A stretch of DNA of 64,000 nucleotides from Nelumbo lutea. Taxonomy: Eukaryota; Streptophyta; Magnoliopsida; Proteales; Nelumbonaceae. This document shows, piece by piece, positions 33,177-44,640 of this stretch. The DNA is taken from assembly GCA_022828595.1 (NCBI GenBank), contig JAKGHH010000001.1:75264401-75328400 (forward strand). The letters are read 5' to 3'. Numbering within the stretch: the stretch's first letter is position 1; every line of letters starts with the position of its first letter. Below the pieces are notes generated by a model. It was given only the letters and a program-made list of their open reading frames with translations. It did no database searches and was not told the origin of the DNA. A program made the translations under genes and the position numbers.

Positions 33177-35055
33177 CTAAACTGACGTCCGAGCTGCCGC
33201 CGAGGTACAGCCTACAACGATTGAGCCTCCAACTATCATGAGGATGGTGCCCCGAACTGGCCTCTCTTCTGGAGGCTGCCTCTGTGACTTCTCTACCGGC
33301 CTGTTGCAAGACTCGGGAGCATCCTTACCGTGCTCCCCTTGCCGACCTGCTTTATTATTATTATTGTTGTTATTTTGTACGAAATTTCTTAGATATCTGT
33401 GACGAATGAGTTCCTCTATCTCGTCGCAGAGATTCTTGTAGTTCTCGGTACTATGACCGTGGTCTCTATGAAAACTACAATACCAATTTTTATTTCTTTC
33501 ATTGGGATTCCCCCTTAGGCGGGGTGGCCACTTCATGTATGGGACGTCCTTGATTACCATCAGGATTTCGGCCCACTTCGCATTCAGTGGGGTGTAATCA
33601 GTCCAGTCCGCAATAGAGGCTCGGAACGACTGACCCTGCTTTGCTCCCCACGCCGAGTCCTTCTTTTAGCTGTCTCCTTGGCTGGAAGGTTCTCCTTCTC
33701 TTTTTCTATTATCGGGTGTGCTCTCACCCTTCTGGTTGATCTCTTCTTCCGTGGCTATGAACCTATCTGCAAGCTTGAGGAATTCAGTTATGGTTGCTGG
33801 CTGGTTGACAATCATGTGCCACTTGAATTCTTTGTGCGTCATGCCCTTCTTGGCTACTACAATGCGCACTACGGGGTCCAGGCACAGTATCTGCATGCAT
33901 GCATCATTGAACCGCTTGATATAGCCCCGAATGGACTCTCCCTCTCTCTGGACTATGCTGAGAAGGCTTTCCTCAGTTTTTGGGCACCGTTTGCTGGTGA
34001 CGAAGTGGGACGTGAAGGCTTGCGCAAACTGTGCCCATCTTCTTATAGATCCGGGTGCAAGGTTCCGATACCACGTGTGGGCCGCTCTTCTGAAAGTGAT
34101 GGAGAAAGCCACACACATGCAAGACTCACTGGCCCTGGCCAGGTGCATCTGTGACTGGAAAGCGTCTACATGATCATTCGGGTCGAACGGCCCGCCATAC
34201 TTGTCGAGAGCGGGGAGCTTGAAGTCTTTGGGCATTGGAACAGCCAAGAGCTCAAGAGACAGGGGAGATGGAACAGAAAGGAGGGGAGCTTTAACTTCAC
34301 CCGAGCTTATCTCTTCCTTGCATTGGTGCTGCTCACCTCCGTATTGTCAGGAATAGTTTGCACAAGAAGCAACTCAGGCTACTGGTGATGGCTGCGGACA
34401 GAGGGGTTCTGCTTAGAGTCTCCAGTTAGGATCTCGAACCGGTTCTCCAGAAGTGGGGCTTTGAACTTTGATCGCTGAGGTGACGTAGACCTGGCTAGCT
34501 GGGGTCCTCCCGACCTGACTGCCCGCGGCGAGACCGGAGTGGCTGGTCTTTCCTTTCTACCTTGAGAGGAGGCTTGGCACTTAGGGGGGTTCTAGGAAGC
34601 CTCTCCTTGGCGAGAAGGGCGTTCATCCTGGCGGCGAGACCTAGCTTGTCGTGAGGCTGGGTGCCGAGGAGGGAGATGAGGTTGAACTGAGGCAGCTGAG
34701 GGAATTGCTACTGAAAGTGATATTGAGAGACTTGGTGCAACACTTGCTGTTGGTAGAGCTGGAACTGTTGAAACTGTTGCATCTAGGCTTGCATGGCCCG
34801 CATGGACTGCACCAGGTTGTTAAGTTGACTCTGTCTTTTCGTCGGAGGGACAACAGTTGGTTTAGCAAAGGTTGTCTCAACAGAGGGGGCAAGGGGAACA
34901 CTCACAGGTGCCACTGCTTGTGGCACGTTCAGGCTAGGGACTCCGTCCACCGAAAGGGGAATGGTGAACTGCCCAATGCAGACCACGAGGGCCTGGAGTT
35001 GTTCCCTGGCGATGTCCATCTCCATGCTACGTCCAGCATTGCTTGAAGAAGCCAT
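33177..35055 (-). pseudogene. gag of element B
   Basis: Start ATG at 35055 (MASSSNAGRSMEMDIAREQL), about 65 bp inside the PBS, followed by a P/V-rich N-terminal region as in element A. The capsid core at 33666-34247 is open: LDKYGGPFDPNDHVDAFQSQ, HTWYRNLAPGSIRRW, LLSIVQREGESIRGYIKRFN. The C-terminal part (33177-33560) has the knuckle-like CSFHRDHGHSTENYKNL, in which the final Cys is Tyr, and a run of seven or more Asn from an AAT microsatellite at about 33354-33376. Frame breaks lie near 33600-33665 and 34250-34780. No stop separates the gag end from the protease linker here. Confidence 0.86.
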
Positions 35056-35118
35056 GGGTGCTAAGTTTTCAAAAAGAAAGGAACTGCAAAAGTTTAGATG
35101 GAGGCTTTTAGAAGCGAT

Positions 35119-35136
35119 TCCCACAGACGACGCCAA
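35119..35136 (-). other. Primer binding site of element B
   Basis: One base inside the 5' LTR, the minus strand reads TTGGCGTCGTCTGTGGGA. It is the same PBS class as in element A. Confidence 0.8.
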
Positions 35137-35137
35137 A

Positions 35138-35998
35138 TGATGCGGCGCGATCTGGGCACTCCTAGCTGTCTACTGACTGGCTCCTTGTTGGCAGCAAACG
35201 GCACCTGAGAAGATGGAAAAGAGGGATTCCCAGGGATTTACCCGGTGGGAATACTCCGATGCTTAAGTCAGAACATAGGGGAAAGAGAAAAGAAGAGTGC
35301 TAAAGCTAAGAGTGTACATCACTCTTTATCAATGTGCTCGAGAGATTAGCTCGCGAGCAGAGGTGTATGCAATTTAGAGTATGAAGATCCCTTTTCCCCT
35401 CTGCCTTGAGGGCTTTTATAGGGGCATTCTTGTCAGATCGGGCGTAACTGCCATTGGACCCTTGCCATAGCCGTTACTTTCCAAGGCTGTGTAGGTGGCC
35501 GTTGCAACGTACTCCTTACTCGGGTGAGTGACACGTTTCCAAGGGGCAGGCGCGCCTCCGTTTGCTGAGAGACGTGGGCACAGCCTGTCGAAAGGACAGG
35601 GACGTGGCGCAGTCTGATCGGTACAACCTATCAGATAGAAGCTTCCTGAGGAACGCTCATACTGCGCACTTGTGAACCACTTTGTAGCAAGCTTGGGAAT
35701 ACCTCAGGGTTACCCTTAATAGAATTGGTCCCTGGGATGGCTTATCTACTTGGGGGCTCGGGCGAGATGATTTCCCTATCTCGCGAGCTAAAGTTGCCTT
35801 GGAACATCTCCTTCGGGGTAGCTCGGGGAACCCGAAGCTCGCGTTGTGGCGAGCTCCTTCTTTACGAGCTATGATGCGGCGAGCTGCTTTATGGGCTCAT
35901 TACTTGGTCGTAATGGGGCACGATGTTGAGCTGTTACTTGCACTGAATCAGGTCCACATGTCATTGTTTCGTAGATCGGGCCAAATCATCATTCATCA
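35138..35998 (-). repeat. 5' LTR of element B
   Basis: The 861-bp right LTR. On the plus strand it starts TGATGCGGCGCGATCTGGGC and ends CATCATTCATCA. It contains TATAAAAG on the minus strand at 35413-35420, the likely start region for genomic RNA. Confidence 0.93.
35413..35420 (-). promoter_or_regulatory. TATA box in the 5' LTR of element B
   Basis: The minus strand reads CCCCTATAAAAGCCCTC. The same box is in the left LTR near 25589-25596. The position corresponds to the TATA of element A's LTR. Confidence 0.6.
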
Positions 35999-36522
35999 CA
36001 TAACGTAATAGATTTTGTTTTTTAAAAACAAAAACAATCGCCACATCACTAAAAACAAAAACAGCAGAAATATCAACCACTGGATTCATATCCATATAGT
36101 GAAGAGTGAAGAGTGAAGACCGAAGAATATCTCGCGGTGCATTGCATTGCCAACAGTAATAAATATCAACCATTGGACCGAGATATATATCCTCCATTCA
36201 CGATAGTGAAGAATATCAACCATTGGATATCGATTCATGTAATTTCTTCTTCCTGTGGTTGCATTTCAAGTGAATTCACTCAAGAAAGAAAAAAATAATT
36301 AAATCGCCTGATCCACCCTACCTATCCATACTCACTACTTCACTCAAAGAGTGGATCAGTAGAACCTCTTCAGTTCTAACAAATTATATAAATCTGAGCT
36401 CCCATAATTAAATTGAAGAAGTGCAAGAACAATTAGAAACAAACAGTCTCTATCAAAGCAGAAAATTAAATGGCGAATAGGGTGCAAACATCAACTCTAT
36501 TCCAACAAAAACCAGACAGAGC

Positions 36523-36723
36523 TCACAACGGAGACAGGCGAGCTGTTCCAAGTGGGAAGTAGGAGACTGGAATTGGACTCCTGTTGGAATTCTTCTTCGA
36601 CTTGGCGGCATCTTCAGGGCACCCAATTTTATTTGATTCAGGCAGCTTGCATTCGTCGTCTCCCTCACAAATAACGCGGCTTGAGTGAAAGAAGCAACCA
36701 AAGAAGGTGGAGAAGAAAGCCAT
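36523..36723 (-). CDS. Small plant protein, 66 residues (paralogue 2)
   Basis: This single-exon minus-strand frame starts at ATG 36723-36721; the in-frame sequence just upstream has no ATG. The protein starts MAFFSTFFGCFFHSSRVICE, has a polar middle with a KSKKNSNRS basic patch, and ends SPIPVSYFPLGTARLSPL. It aligns end to end with the 65-residue product at 23636-23833. It is in the same orientation, and the two were separated by insertion of element B: without the 10.7 kb they would be about 2.2 kb apart. The hydrophobic, Phe/Cys-containing N-terminus and conserved PIPVSYFP tail look like a small plant-specific family that I cannot name. Function and location are unknown. Confidence 0.75.
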   Translation of the reverse strand: MAFFSTFFGCFFHSSRVICEGDDECKLPESNKIGCPEDAAKSKKNSNRSPIPVSYFPLGTARLSPL

Positions 36724-36828
36724 GGATATATATAGAGAGCTATACACTGAGTCCAAACTCCAAATCCGACGACTTCGCCAAGTAGTAAGAAGAACAGTTG
36801 TGCTTACTCTTCAATGGCAATACATCTG

Positions 36829-36836
36829 TATATATA
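36829..36836 (-). promoter_or_regulatory. TATA box of small-protein gene 2
   Basis: The minus strand reads GCTTATATATACAG, 106-113 bp before the ATG. It matches the layout at gene 1. Confidence 0.55.
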
Positions 36837-36839
36837 AGC

Positions 36840-37349
36840 ACGGATTGAGCAAACTGCCTTTGTGTGATCGATTTCAAGTTTCAAGTAAATTAAAGAAAAG
36901 GAAAAGGGGCCAAAGGGCAAGGCTGGAGTGGAGCCCCGGAAGGCTGGAAACCGTTCAATATCATTTTCCTTCTTTCCTTTGTTAATTGTGGGAGGCTGGG
37001 AGATGCATGTAGACGGGTAGTGCCAGGCAAGGAGCGTTGAAATATCCTGACATCGTCCTGTTTGATTGGCTACAATTTGTGGGACGACGAAGGATTTGAA
37101 TTCAGATTTGCTACTTGCTGCGAGGTTGGTGTGGCCTGTGGCCCGTGGGGATTGAGGAGCACATCCATCGGGCTGAAAGCATTTACAGTGTCCCCAATTT
37201 GTCATTGTCAAGCCTGTACATGTAAGTTGACCGCTGTACGATTACATTTGCATGTTGCGTAGTGTCCTTATTGATGCGATTTAATGAAGAAAATTCTAGA
37301 CAGAGGACGGGACCCATGCACTGGGAAACCGGATTTAGTCCTCACAAAA
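36840..37349. other. Intergenic upstream of small gene 2
   Basis: Non-coding. It is likely to include the promoter of the minus-strand small gene. No other feature is recognised. Confidence 0.5.
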
Positions 37350-37850
37350 CCGTGCCATTTACCCTTTACCCCCGGTTAAGTATATTTACCCATCTTATGT
37401 TTTGTTAAATTTATTCGGTAAATGAGACCTTTCAACTTTTACATGTTCTATTGTTTCATCCACTTTCTAGGTAAGTGGTTAATTTTTTTATATTTTGTCA
37501 TTTTTACCCTTGGGTTCAGGTCCATGCTTTATGAATTATATTTTTTTAATATTTTAAGCATTTATTCTCTACTTGGGACCAAGTAAGTTGGAGAAGGGTA
37601 ACACTTTTCCGAGTAAGTTATACTCAAGGAAAAGGCATTTTCTGTGGGTCTCACCTAAATCTTGAAAAAGAACATGTAAAAGTTGGTCAATGTGAATCAA
37701 AATCCCATGAAGGGTAACATTTTTTCGCATAAGTTATACCCAAGGAAAAGGCATTTTCTGTGGGTCTCACCTAAATCTTGAAAAAGAACATGTAAGAGTT
37801 GGTCAATGTGAATCAAAATCCCATGACTTCCCCCTCCCCCCAATAGGGTG
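37350..37850 (+). repeat. Dispersed repeat copy 1, with 116-bp tandem duplication
   Basis: This non-coding repeat has a diverged reverse-complement copy at about 61684-62119. Shared landmarks are TTTACCCATSTTA, GTAAATGAGRCCT, CACTTTCYWGGTAAGTGG-like, TCACCTAAATCTTGAAAAAG and CAATCCCATTGA-like. In this copy a 116-bp segment is duplicated in tandem (37595-37710 and 37711-37826) with a few changes; the other copy has only one unit. It is probably a non-autonomous DNA transposon, but termini and TSD were not resolved here. Confidence 0.72.
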
Positions 37851-38208
37851 AATAATTTAGGCCATGTTAGTGGTTGTTTGGTCAATGATAATGCCCCATG
37901 TCATAGAGAGATTGGAGTGGTTGTGGGAGAATTCAGATTAGCTAAACGCTTTAGCTATTCAATGGGATTGTGGAACCAATGATAAAGTTCCACACTAGTA
38001 ATTCATGGGCCCCATTGTATATGTGCTAATGCAGGGCGTTATTATTGGTTAGAACTTGCTGAAGTGGGGCAGGTTGAAATTTTTTTGTTTTTATTTTTGA
38101 GTGAAATGAGATAATTAACATGCAAGAAAATGAAGAATTAGGGATATAATTACAATTACCTAGAGTTTGGTCTTTTTTTTTTCTTGAAACAGAGGAATCA
38201 ATGGTGGG

Positions 38209-38614
38209 TAGGGGGTCAATTGGATCCAATCCAATCTGGTCCAATATGAATCCATTACAAATGGACTAGGTCCAATCCAATACGGTGAATAATTTTGGCC
38301 ATTTTGGACTGGTCCAATTCAATGTTGGACCGTCTAATCTGTTTAAATTGGTTTTAATTTATAATTGTTTTGTTCCACACCTAGTCAATTGATACCTGTA
38401 TTCTTATTTTCTATCAATGGATCAGATATTGGTTCAATTGTCCTAATCCCATATAAATCCATTATAGATGGGCCAAATAGAATCCAATCCAATAAACTTT
38501 GGACCATTAAGTCTAGATTGGTCCAATTAAATGCTTTATTGGTCCATCCAATTCATCCAAAATTGATTTTGATTTGAATGAGTCCAACCCAAAACCGGTC
38601 CATTGACACACCTA
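38209..38614. mobile_element. Probable non-autonomous TIR element, TCCAAT-rich
   Basis: The left end reads TAGGGGGTCAATTGGA. The right end, reverse-complemented, reads TAGGTGTGTCAATGGA. The body is made of TGGTCCAATCCAAT-like units. Ends and body resemble the hAT-like insertion at 60095-61012. No matching 8-bp TSD was found, so the class is inferred from the termini only. Confidence 0.5.
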
Positions 38615-38787
38615 CCCTACATTGTTTTGTAGGGTGCACATGATTTTGATCCGTGTGCCTCCAAAATGGAGGGGGTGCCTTGTGACAAATTGAACTATTG
38701 GGTCACCAGCAACTCCCACAAGAGTTGAGTTTTTTATTTTTTGATTAAAAAACAAAATCAAGAAAAACAACATATGAAATACAATAG

Positions 38788-39660
38788 TTAAGAACTAACC
38801 AAGTCTTGGTTAGATAAGAGTTGAATCCATTCAGGCGGATTTTCTAGGAAGAACCCAGATTCCTTCAGCCTTTTCCTAGTTAACATATGTGCTACCATAT
38901 TTCCACACTTGCCAACATGCACAAAGTGAGTAGAAAGTCCAACTGTACACATGAGAATGCCCATGCACAAAAAACTTGCGTACAAAACTAGGTCAACTTT
39001 CCTCGCATTCAAAGCTTGGACTAACAATAAACTGTCTTATTCCACCGAAATAGCCTTGTCCTTGTTCAGCACTTCTAAGCTCCTTAATTGCTAGAGCTTC
39101 TACTTGTATCGGAGATGCCGCAGTAGACTTCCTAAAAACAATTGCTAGCATAGTCCCAGAAGAATCCCACAGGACAGTCCCAAAACCTGAGCATCATAGG
39201 CACAAAAAGCTATCATCAACATTCAATTTAAGGAATTCTGGCCCTGGTGCTTTCCAAAAAACAACTGCCCTTGCTTCATTGTCGTGATGCTGATGAGAAG
39301 AACCTTGCAATCTAGCATGGGAAGTCTTCTGCCTCTCTCTTCACATCCTATATAAAATAGATAGATTAAAGCTTGGGTTTGGGTCAATGTTTTCAAAAAC
39401 CTTCAAATTCCTACTTTTCCAAATAACCCACATAGTTAAGAAAGATAGAGCAATCATATCATTTTTAACATTTTTATTAGATAAACACCTGATGAACCAA
39501 ATAGAAAGCCACTGTTTAAAGGAGGTCAAGTGACTCCCATTCATAATTCTAATTCCCAGATGACTACCAAACCACATAGCTTTATCATGAGAACATTCAA
39601 AGAGACAGTGCATAATTGTTTCAAAGCTGCTAGCACAAACATGACATGTAGAGGCCAATT
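38788..39660 (-). pseudogene. LINE ORF2 C-terminus (zf-RVT and RNase H-like)
   Basis: The frame at 39341-39658 encodes CHVCASSFETIMHCLFECSH, with the CxxC...H...C pattern of the zf-RVT domain, followed by FLTMWVIWKSRNLKVFEN, the W-x-x-W-x-x-RN signature of plant LINE tails. 38788-39027 encodes a RNase H-like end (LNARKVDLVLYASFLC, THFVHVGKCGNMVAHMLTRK), matching the usual 'vRREaN.vAH.LA+' motif in altered form. Confidence 0.8.
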
Positions 39661-40029
39661 TTATTTTAACTAAATTCTCCTTTTCTACAATTGCATTTAC
39701 ACAACATTTCTAGATGAAGTTTATAATTTTTGGATCAATTTTGGCTTTCCATAATTCTGACCACTAACTCTTCTTTAGCTCCCTATCATTTCCACTTTCT
39801 TCCCTGAAAAGATTCATTCCACTCTTCAAGGCTTTTAGGATAAAATAACCAGATTTTACTATATAGTGTCCATTTGGATTAAGAGTCCATCTGAGCTTAT
39901 CCTCTCACTGACCCTCTGGCAAGTTTATACTAAGGATACTTTTTTCAATTGGGTCACAAAAATTGGCCCAAATTAATCTCTCATCCAATAGTCTTTCATT
40001 TCCACCCAACAGATACTTCACTTAGAATA

Positions 40030-41420
40030 AATCAAGATTGTTTGGTCTGGGGCCTATAATTTTGAAGGACAATATTTTGTCGCCAAGGATCATCCCAAAT
40101 CCTAACATTTGTTTGGATGCTTTTCAACTCATTACAAACACTTCTAGGAAGTATAAAACATGCCATTGTGTAATTTGGAATAGCATTGGCTATAGCCTTG
40201 ATAAAAACTTCTTTCCCTACTTGTGAGAGCATAAATTCATGCCACTTGGACAGGAGTTTCCCCACTTTTTCCATTAAGAAATTAAATAAAGCCCTTTTGG
40301 ACTTCCCCACTTGGGTAGGCAGCCCCAGGTAAATAGAGGGAGTGTGCACTCTCCTCATTTTCAAAAATCTGGCCAAGATTCTTTGAATTTTGGGGTGCAA
40401 ATTCCTACTGAAGAAAATTTCCGACTTTGAGAAATTTACCTGTTGACCAGAGCTTTCCTCATACACCTCGATAGTGTCCAGAAGAGCCTTCCCTTCTCCC
40501 AGGTCTGCCTTAGTGAATATGTAACTGTCATCTACAAAAAACAAATGAGAAACATTTGGGCAATTCTTGGTGATGGAAATACCTGAAATTTTCTTTTGGT
40601 GTACAAGCTGCGTCAGCTTAGTAGACAAGACTTCTGAACAGAACAAAAACAGGTAAGGGGAGAGAGGGTCCCCCTGCCTCAACCCTCTTTCAAGAAAAAA
40701 CTTTGATCCTAGCCTTCCATTAACTATCAATCTATAGGAGATTGTTGAGACACATTACATTACCTAATTCACCCATTTGGCCCCAAAACCTAATTTGAGA
40801 AGCACTTTTTTTAGAAAATGCCACTCAATTCTATCATAAGCCTTACTCATGTCTAGCTTTAGAGCCATCTAGGGAGTTTTACCCATTGCATTTCTCATAA
40901 AGTCAATTATTTCATGGGAAACTGGTATGTTATCCTGAATACATCTACCAGGAGTTAATGCACTTTGATTTTCACTAATCAAATTCCCCAAGAATGGTTT
41001 AACTTGGTTCATCAAGACCTTAGCTATAATCTTATAGACTATACTGCACAAGCTAATAGGTTTGAACTGAGCAGGATTTTCAGGGTTTTTACTTTTGGGA
41101 TTAGTGCAATGTGGGTTTCATTAAACTCTCTTAAAATTCTACCTATGGCAAAAAAAAATTTTACTGCCTTTGCAATATCCTTTCCTACAATTCCCTAGTA
41201 CTTTTGGAAGAACAGGTTTGGAAGTCCATCAGGCCCCAGAGCTTTCCTTTGAGCCATTTGAAATAAAGCATTATTTATCTCATCATCAGTTATGTCTGAA
41301 TCTAGAAGATCTCTATCCATCTCATTTAACTTGGGCATCACACAATTTAGTAAGCTATCATGGATTCTTGGGTGTGAGGTCTTGAATATTTGTTGGAAAT
41401 GGTTCTCCATTTCCTTCACT
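40030..41420 (-). pseudogene. LINE ORF2 reverse transcriptase
   Basis: Pieces in order: KALGPDGLPNLFFQKY (palm start), YKIIAKVLMNQVKPFLGNLI, SENQSALTPGRCIQDNI, then LERGLRQGDPLSPYLF, and the catalytic LFFVDDSYIF where FADD is usual (the two Asp are kept). IYLGLPTQVGKSKRALFNFL and GKEVFIKAIANAIPNYTM follow. Frame changes separate 41195-41419, 40869-41051 and 40032-40730. Confidence 0.88.
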
Positions 41421-41794
41421 ATCCCCTCTTTTGAAGATACTACCTCTCCATTATCTTTCTTGAAAAAAGGATTCTATTCTTGCTACCCTTTCCTTTTGCA
41501 ATTGAGTGGAAAAACCTTGTATTTTTGTCTCCACAACTTAGCCAATTCACTCTTGATTTTTGTTGCAACATGATTTCTTCTCTCTTAAGCCAGATAGCTA
41601 GCTTAGTTTCCAGGGTTTTAATTGTGACCGCATTGAAATTTTGGCCAGTCCTCATAACTTAACCATCTATCTGGCTTTTCAACTCCATAATTTTTTGCTA
41701 AACATTTCCAAAATTTTCCTTGTTCCATATTTTTAAGCTTTCCTTAAGCTTTCTTTATCTGTTGCCCAGATTGATCTAACTTGAATCAGAATTC

Positions 41795-42595
41795 ACATAA
41801 GTTCAAGAATTTTCCAGAATCTTGGAGAAATCTTTATGATTTGTCCATATTTCTTCAAACCTAAACATTTTCCTTCTCCCACTTCTTCTAAAATCAGTAT
41901 CCAACAGAATTAGAAAATGGTCAGACCCCAAGGACACAAGGACCCTGACTGGATAATTGTTGAAAGTGGTAAACCATTGGTCATTGCATACCACCCTGTC
42001 TAGTCTTGCTCTAATTAATCCATTTTGTTCTCTCCTGTTTGACTAAGTGAAGAAGGGCCCTTCACTACAACTCTCTTTTAAACCACACTTATCTAGGAAA
42101 GATCTATATTTTTGTAAAGAACATTCACTTCAGATCTTCCCCCCTTCTTTTTCAGAGCTTTGCAGAATGAAATTCAGGTCCCCTAGACAAGACCAACGGC
42201 CCCTAACTAGGTCAGCTACCCTCTTCCATTTTTGCAGAAAAACCATTCTATTTGCTTTTTTTGGTTCCCCATAAATGAAGGAACAGTGCCACAAACCTCT
42301 ATGATTGTTTGAAAAGCATACATGAATTAAGTTTTTGTCTGCATAGCAGATCCTTGCATCAAAGTCCTTTTTCCAAAAAAGCTCTAACCTGCCACTTAGG
42401 CCTATTGAATCAACACCCCAACAATTCCAATCCTTAAAAAAATTTAGTTTGTTCTTACAGTTTAAGAGAGAAGTTTTAGTTTCCTTAAGAAAGACACAAT
42501 CCATTTCTACCTTAGCCTGGGTCTCTCTCAGAACCCGAATTGTCAAGGCTGACCCCAAGACCTAACAATTCTAGCTCAATAACTTCATTTCTTAC
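41795..42595 (-). pseudogene. LINE ORF2 endonuclease
   Basis: An APE-type endonuclease relic. TIRVLRETQAKVEMDCVFLK with ETK holds the active-site Glu region. GRWSCLGDLNFIL matches GDFN (Asp and Asn kept). VRVLVSLGSDHFLILLDT carries the SDH catalytic motif. Stops and a shift separate 42130-42558 from 41803-41994. It would nick target DNA for target-primed reverse transcription. Confidence 0.85.
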
Positions 42596-43269
42596 CTAGG
42601 ATCTGTTCCGGGACAGAACCCCCAACTTATTGGAATTGATAATTACAACCTCACTAACATTAGGTTTCAGTAACCTCAGTTCAAACAATACTTTTTTTTC
42701 CTTTTTTTTTTCTTTTTATCAGTAGCCATGGCTGCAAAATCAAATTTACATCCATGCCAAATTACCAATTCTTTTTCCCTCTTTTTTTATCCTTTCCAAT
42801 CTTGTTTAGCCACCTCAACCAAAATGTTGCTAATTTTCCTGGAAAAAGTTTAATTTCTCTTAGGTTGTAATTTATATTAGCTCTTTTTCGCCAACATTCT
42901 CTTCTCTCTTTTACCCTCCTTAACCTATTTTTTCCCCAACTAAGAGTTTGAAGCAAGTTTGGTTCATTCTTTGAGATCTTGGCTTTACAAAAGAACACAA
43001 ATTTACTATCAGGAGGGGTTAGAAGACTTCTAGATCTTCATCCTCCATTCTTGCATCAGTCCCACTTTCTCCAACCAAATCACCGATGTTATCAGGGAAT
43101 AAATCATTAATGTCACAATCCAATTCCTCCATCCAATCCTCTATCTTCCTTGGATCCTCCCATGATTGTCCATATTTGACCTAGTCTTCCCCTTGGTCGT
43201 TTCTTATATTTTTCATGACATGCGGATTTTGGTTCTTTGACTTCAAGTTCGAATTGTTTAGCTCCCGAA

Positions 43270-44640
43270 TAATTACCCCCTCATTTTCCTTTTCCTTGGG
43301 AAATTATATAGAGGCCCCTTGAACCTCACCACATCTTCTTCTTTTATTATACCCTTCCCTTTTTCTCTTTTTGTCTCCAAAAATTTAATTCCACCTGTCT
43401 CATCCCTCCTTAACTTAACACTCACCGCTTTGCCAGTTGCCACGTCAATGCATCCCACTAACTCAATCTGCTGATGCTGATTGACGCTGCCTGCCATCTA
43501 TGTCCCAGTCGACATCACCTCCAACCTCGAGCTCCTTCCCTTAGCATGCATCAACTCTGGGTCCGTACCATCATCATCCTTTGCCTCCACCTGCCTGCAC
43601 CTCTTCTTCGGCGAGATGATCAGCCTGAAAGTACCCTCCGACGGGAGGAAGCCACACATGCAAGGATTCAGGTCCATCGGTTCTTGGAACAACCTCCGCC
43701 TATACGAGCCAGCCTCATCAGTGTCATCATCTATACTTAGTCTATGCATGGGTAAAGGACCTACATTCATTGGAGCCTCCTCTCCCAAACCCTCTTCTTT
43801 CCCCAGCAGAGCATCACTACCTTTCTCCTTCCCCCCTACTTCAGCCCTCCACTCTTCTTCTCTAGCATTATAAACTTGAAGTCGCTTCTATCCAATGAAG
43901 CCCTCAAGGATGGCCCGAAACTTAAGTTCCCCAGTTCAGGCCTTCGACCTTGGTTCACCATCTGATTTGTTAGGATCTCCAAAGCTTATAGATTAGAGAT
44001 CTTCTTGCAGCTGTACCAGATATTCTCACCATTGTAGAAAAACTTCGAAAGATTTTCATACTAAAAATTGTACCAGATATTCTCACCATTCTCCTTGATC
44101 TCAAAGTTGCCTATCGCTAACAGCCTTCTCACATCCATCCAAAACCAAATCCTGAAGTATCATTCCCAGAGAGGTTCCTCATTGCCAGGTTCCTCCTCTA
44201 CTTGTTCATCCTTTTCTAAGCTAATTGGTTCTTCGATAATCGAAACTAATCTTTCCCCGCAATCCCAACACCTTTTCTCCACTGGGGCCCTTAGGTTCCT
44301 AACAGTAATGATCATCTCATAAAAAGTCAAGCTATCCAGGGTCTCATTCGGTTCCCACCTTCCAAGTAGGAGGGGAAAGCCATTCACTAGCTAGGGTTCC
44401 TGTTCTAGGAACCTCTCTAGGTCCTTTCCTATCTTAAACACTATCCATAGCAACTCATTCTCCAGCCACTTAACCTCATACCTCGTATCATTCCAAAAGT
44501 TCTGTACCCATTGTAGCACTCCATAAGCGTTCATCTTCAAGTGTTCTGAAACTTTACTATCAGAATAAAACCTTTTCATAATCTTCCTCCACTCGCTGCC
44601 CCCAAGAAGCATTAATGCACACTCATGGTGCAATTACTCA
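43270..44640 (-). pseudogene. LINE ORF1 relic (DUF4283-like)
   Basis: Minus-strand pieces: MLLGGSEWRKIMKRFYSDSK, GVLQWVQNFWNDTRYEVKWL and LERFLEQEP, then FPLLLGRWEPNETLDS and CWDCGERLVSIIEEPISLEK. The last resembles the 'W.r.GN.iG....' part of DUF4283-type Gag-like proteins encoded before plant LINE ORF2. Many stops separate this from a basic C-terminal piece at 43273-43497. RNA-binding Gag-like function is known for the family; this copy is dead. Confidence 0.65.

Larger units (their letters stand above)
25289..35998 (-). mobile_element. Element B: second Tat-lineage LTR retrotransposon
   Basis: This is a complete 10.7-kb minus-strand element. The left LTR (25289-26195) is 907 bp and the right LTR (35138-35998) is 861 bp. 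Flanking pentamers TATAA (25284-25288) and CATAA (35999-36003) form a 5-bp TSD with one change. Gene order is as in element A: gag, protease, RT, RNase H and integrase on minus (35055 to 29265), then a plus-strand antisense gene (26650-28492). LTR ends and proteins are related to A, but the LTRs are largely different, so this is a sister family. Stops, frameshifts and a YVDD-to-YVDN change in RT show it is dead. It lies between two paralogous small genes. Confidence 0.93.

Noticed and set aside
38201..38622. 8-bp TSD for the TCCAAT-rich element at 38.2 kb
   Set aside because: ATGGTGGG and CCCTACAT do not match in any nearby register, so the superfamily is left open.
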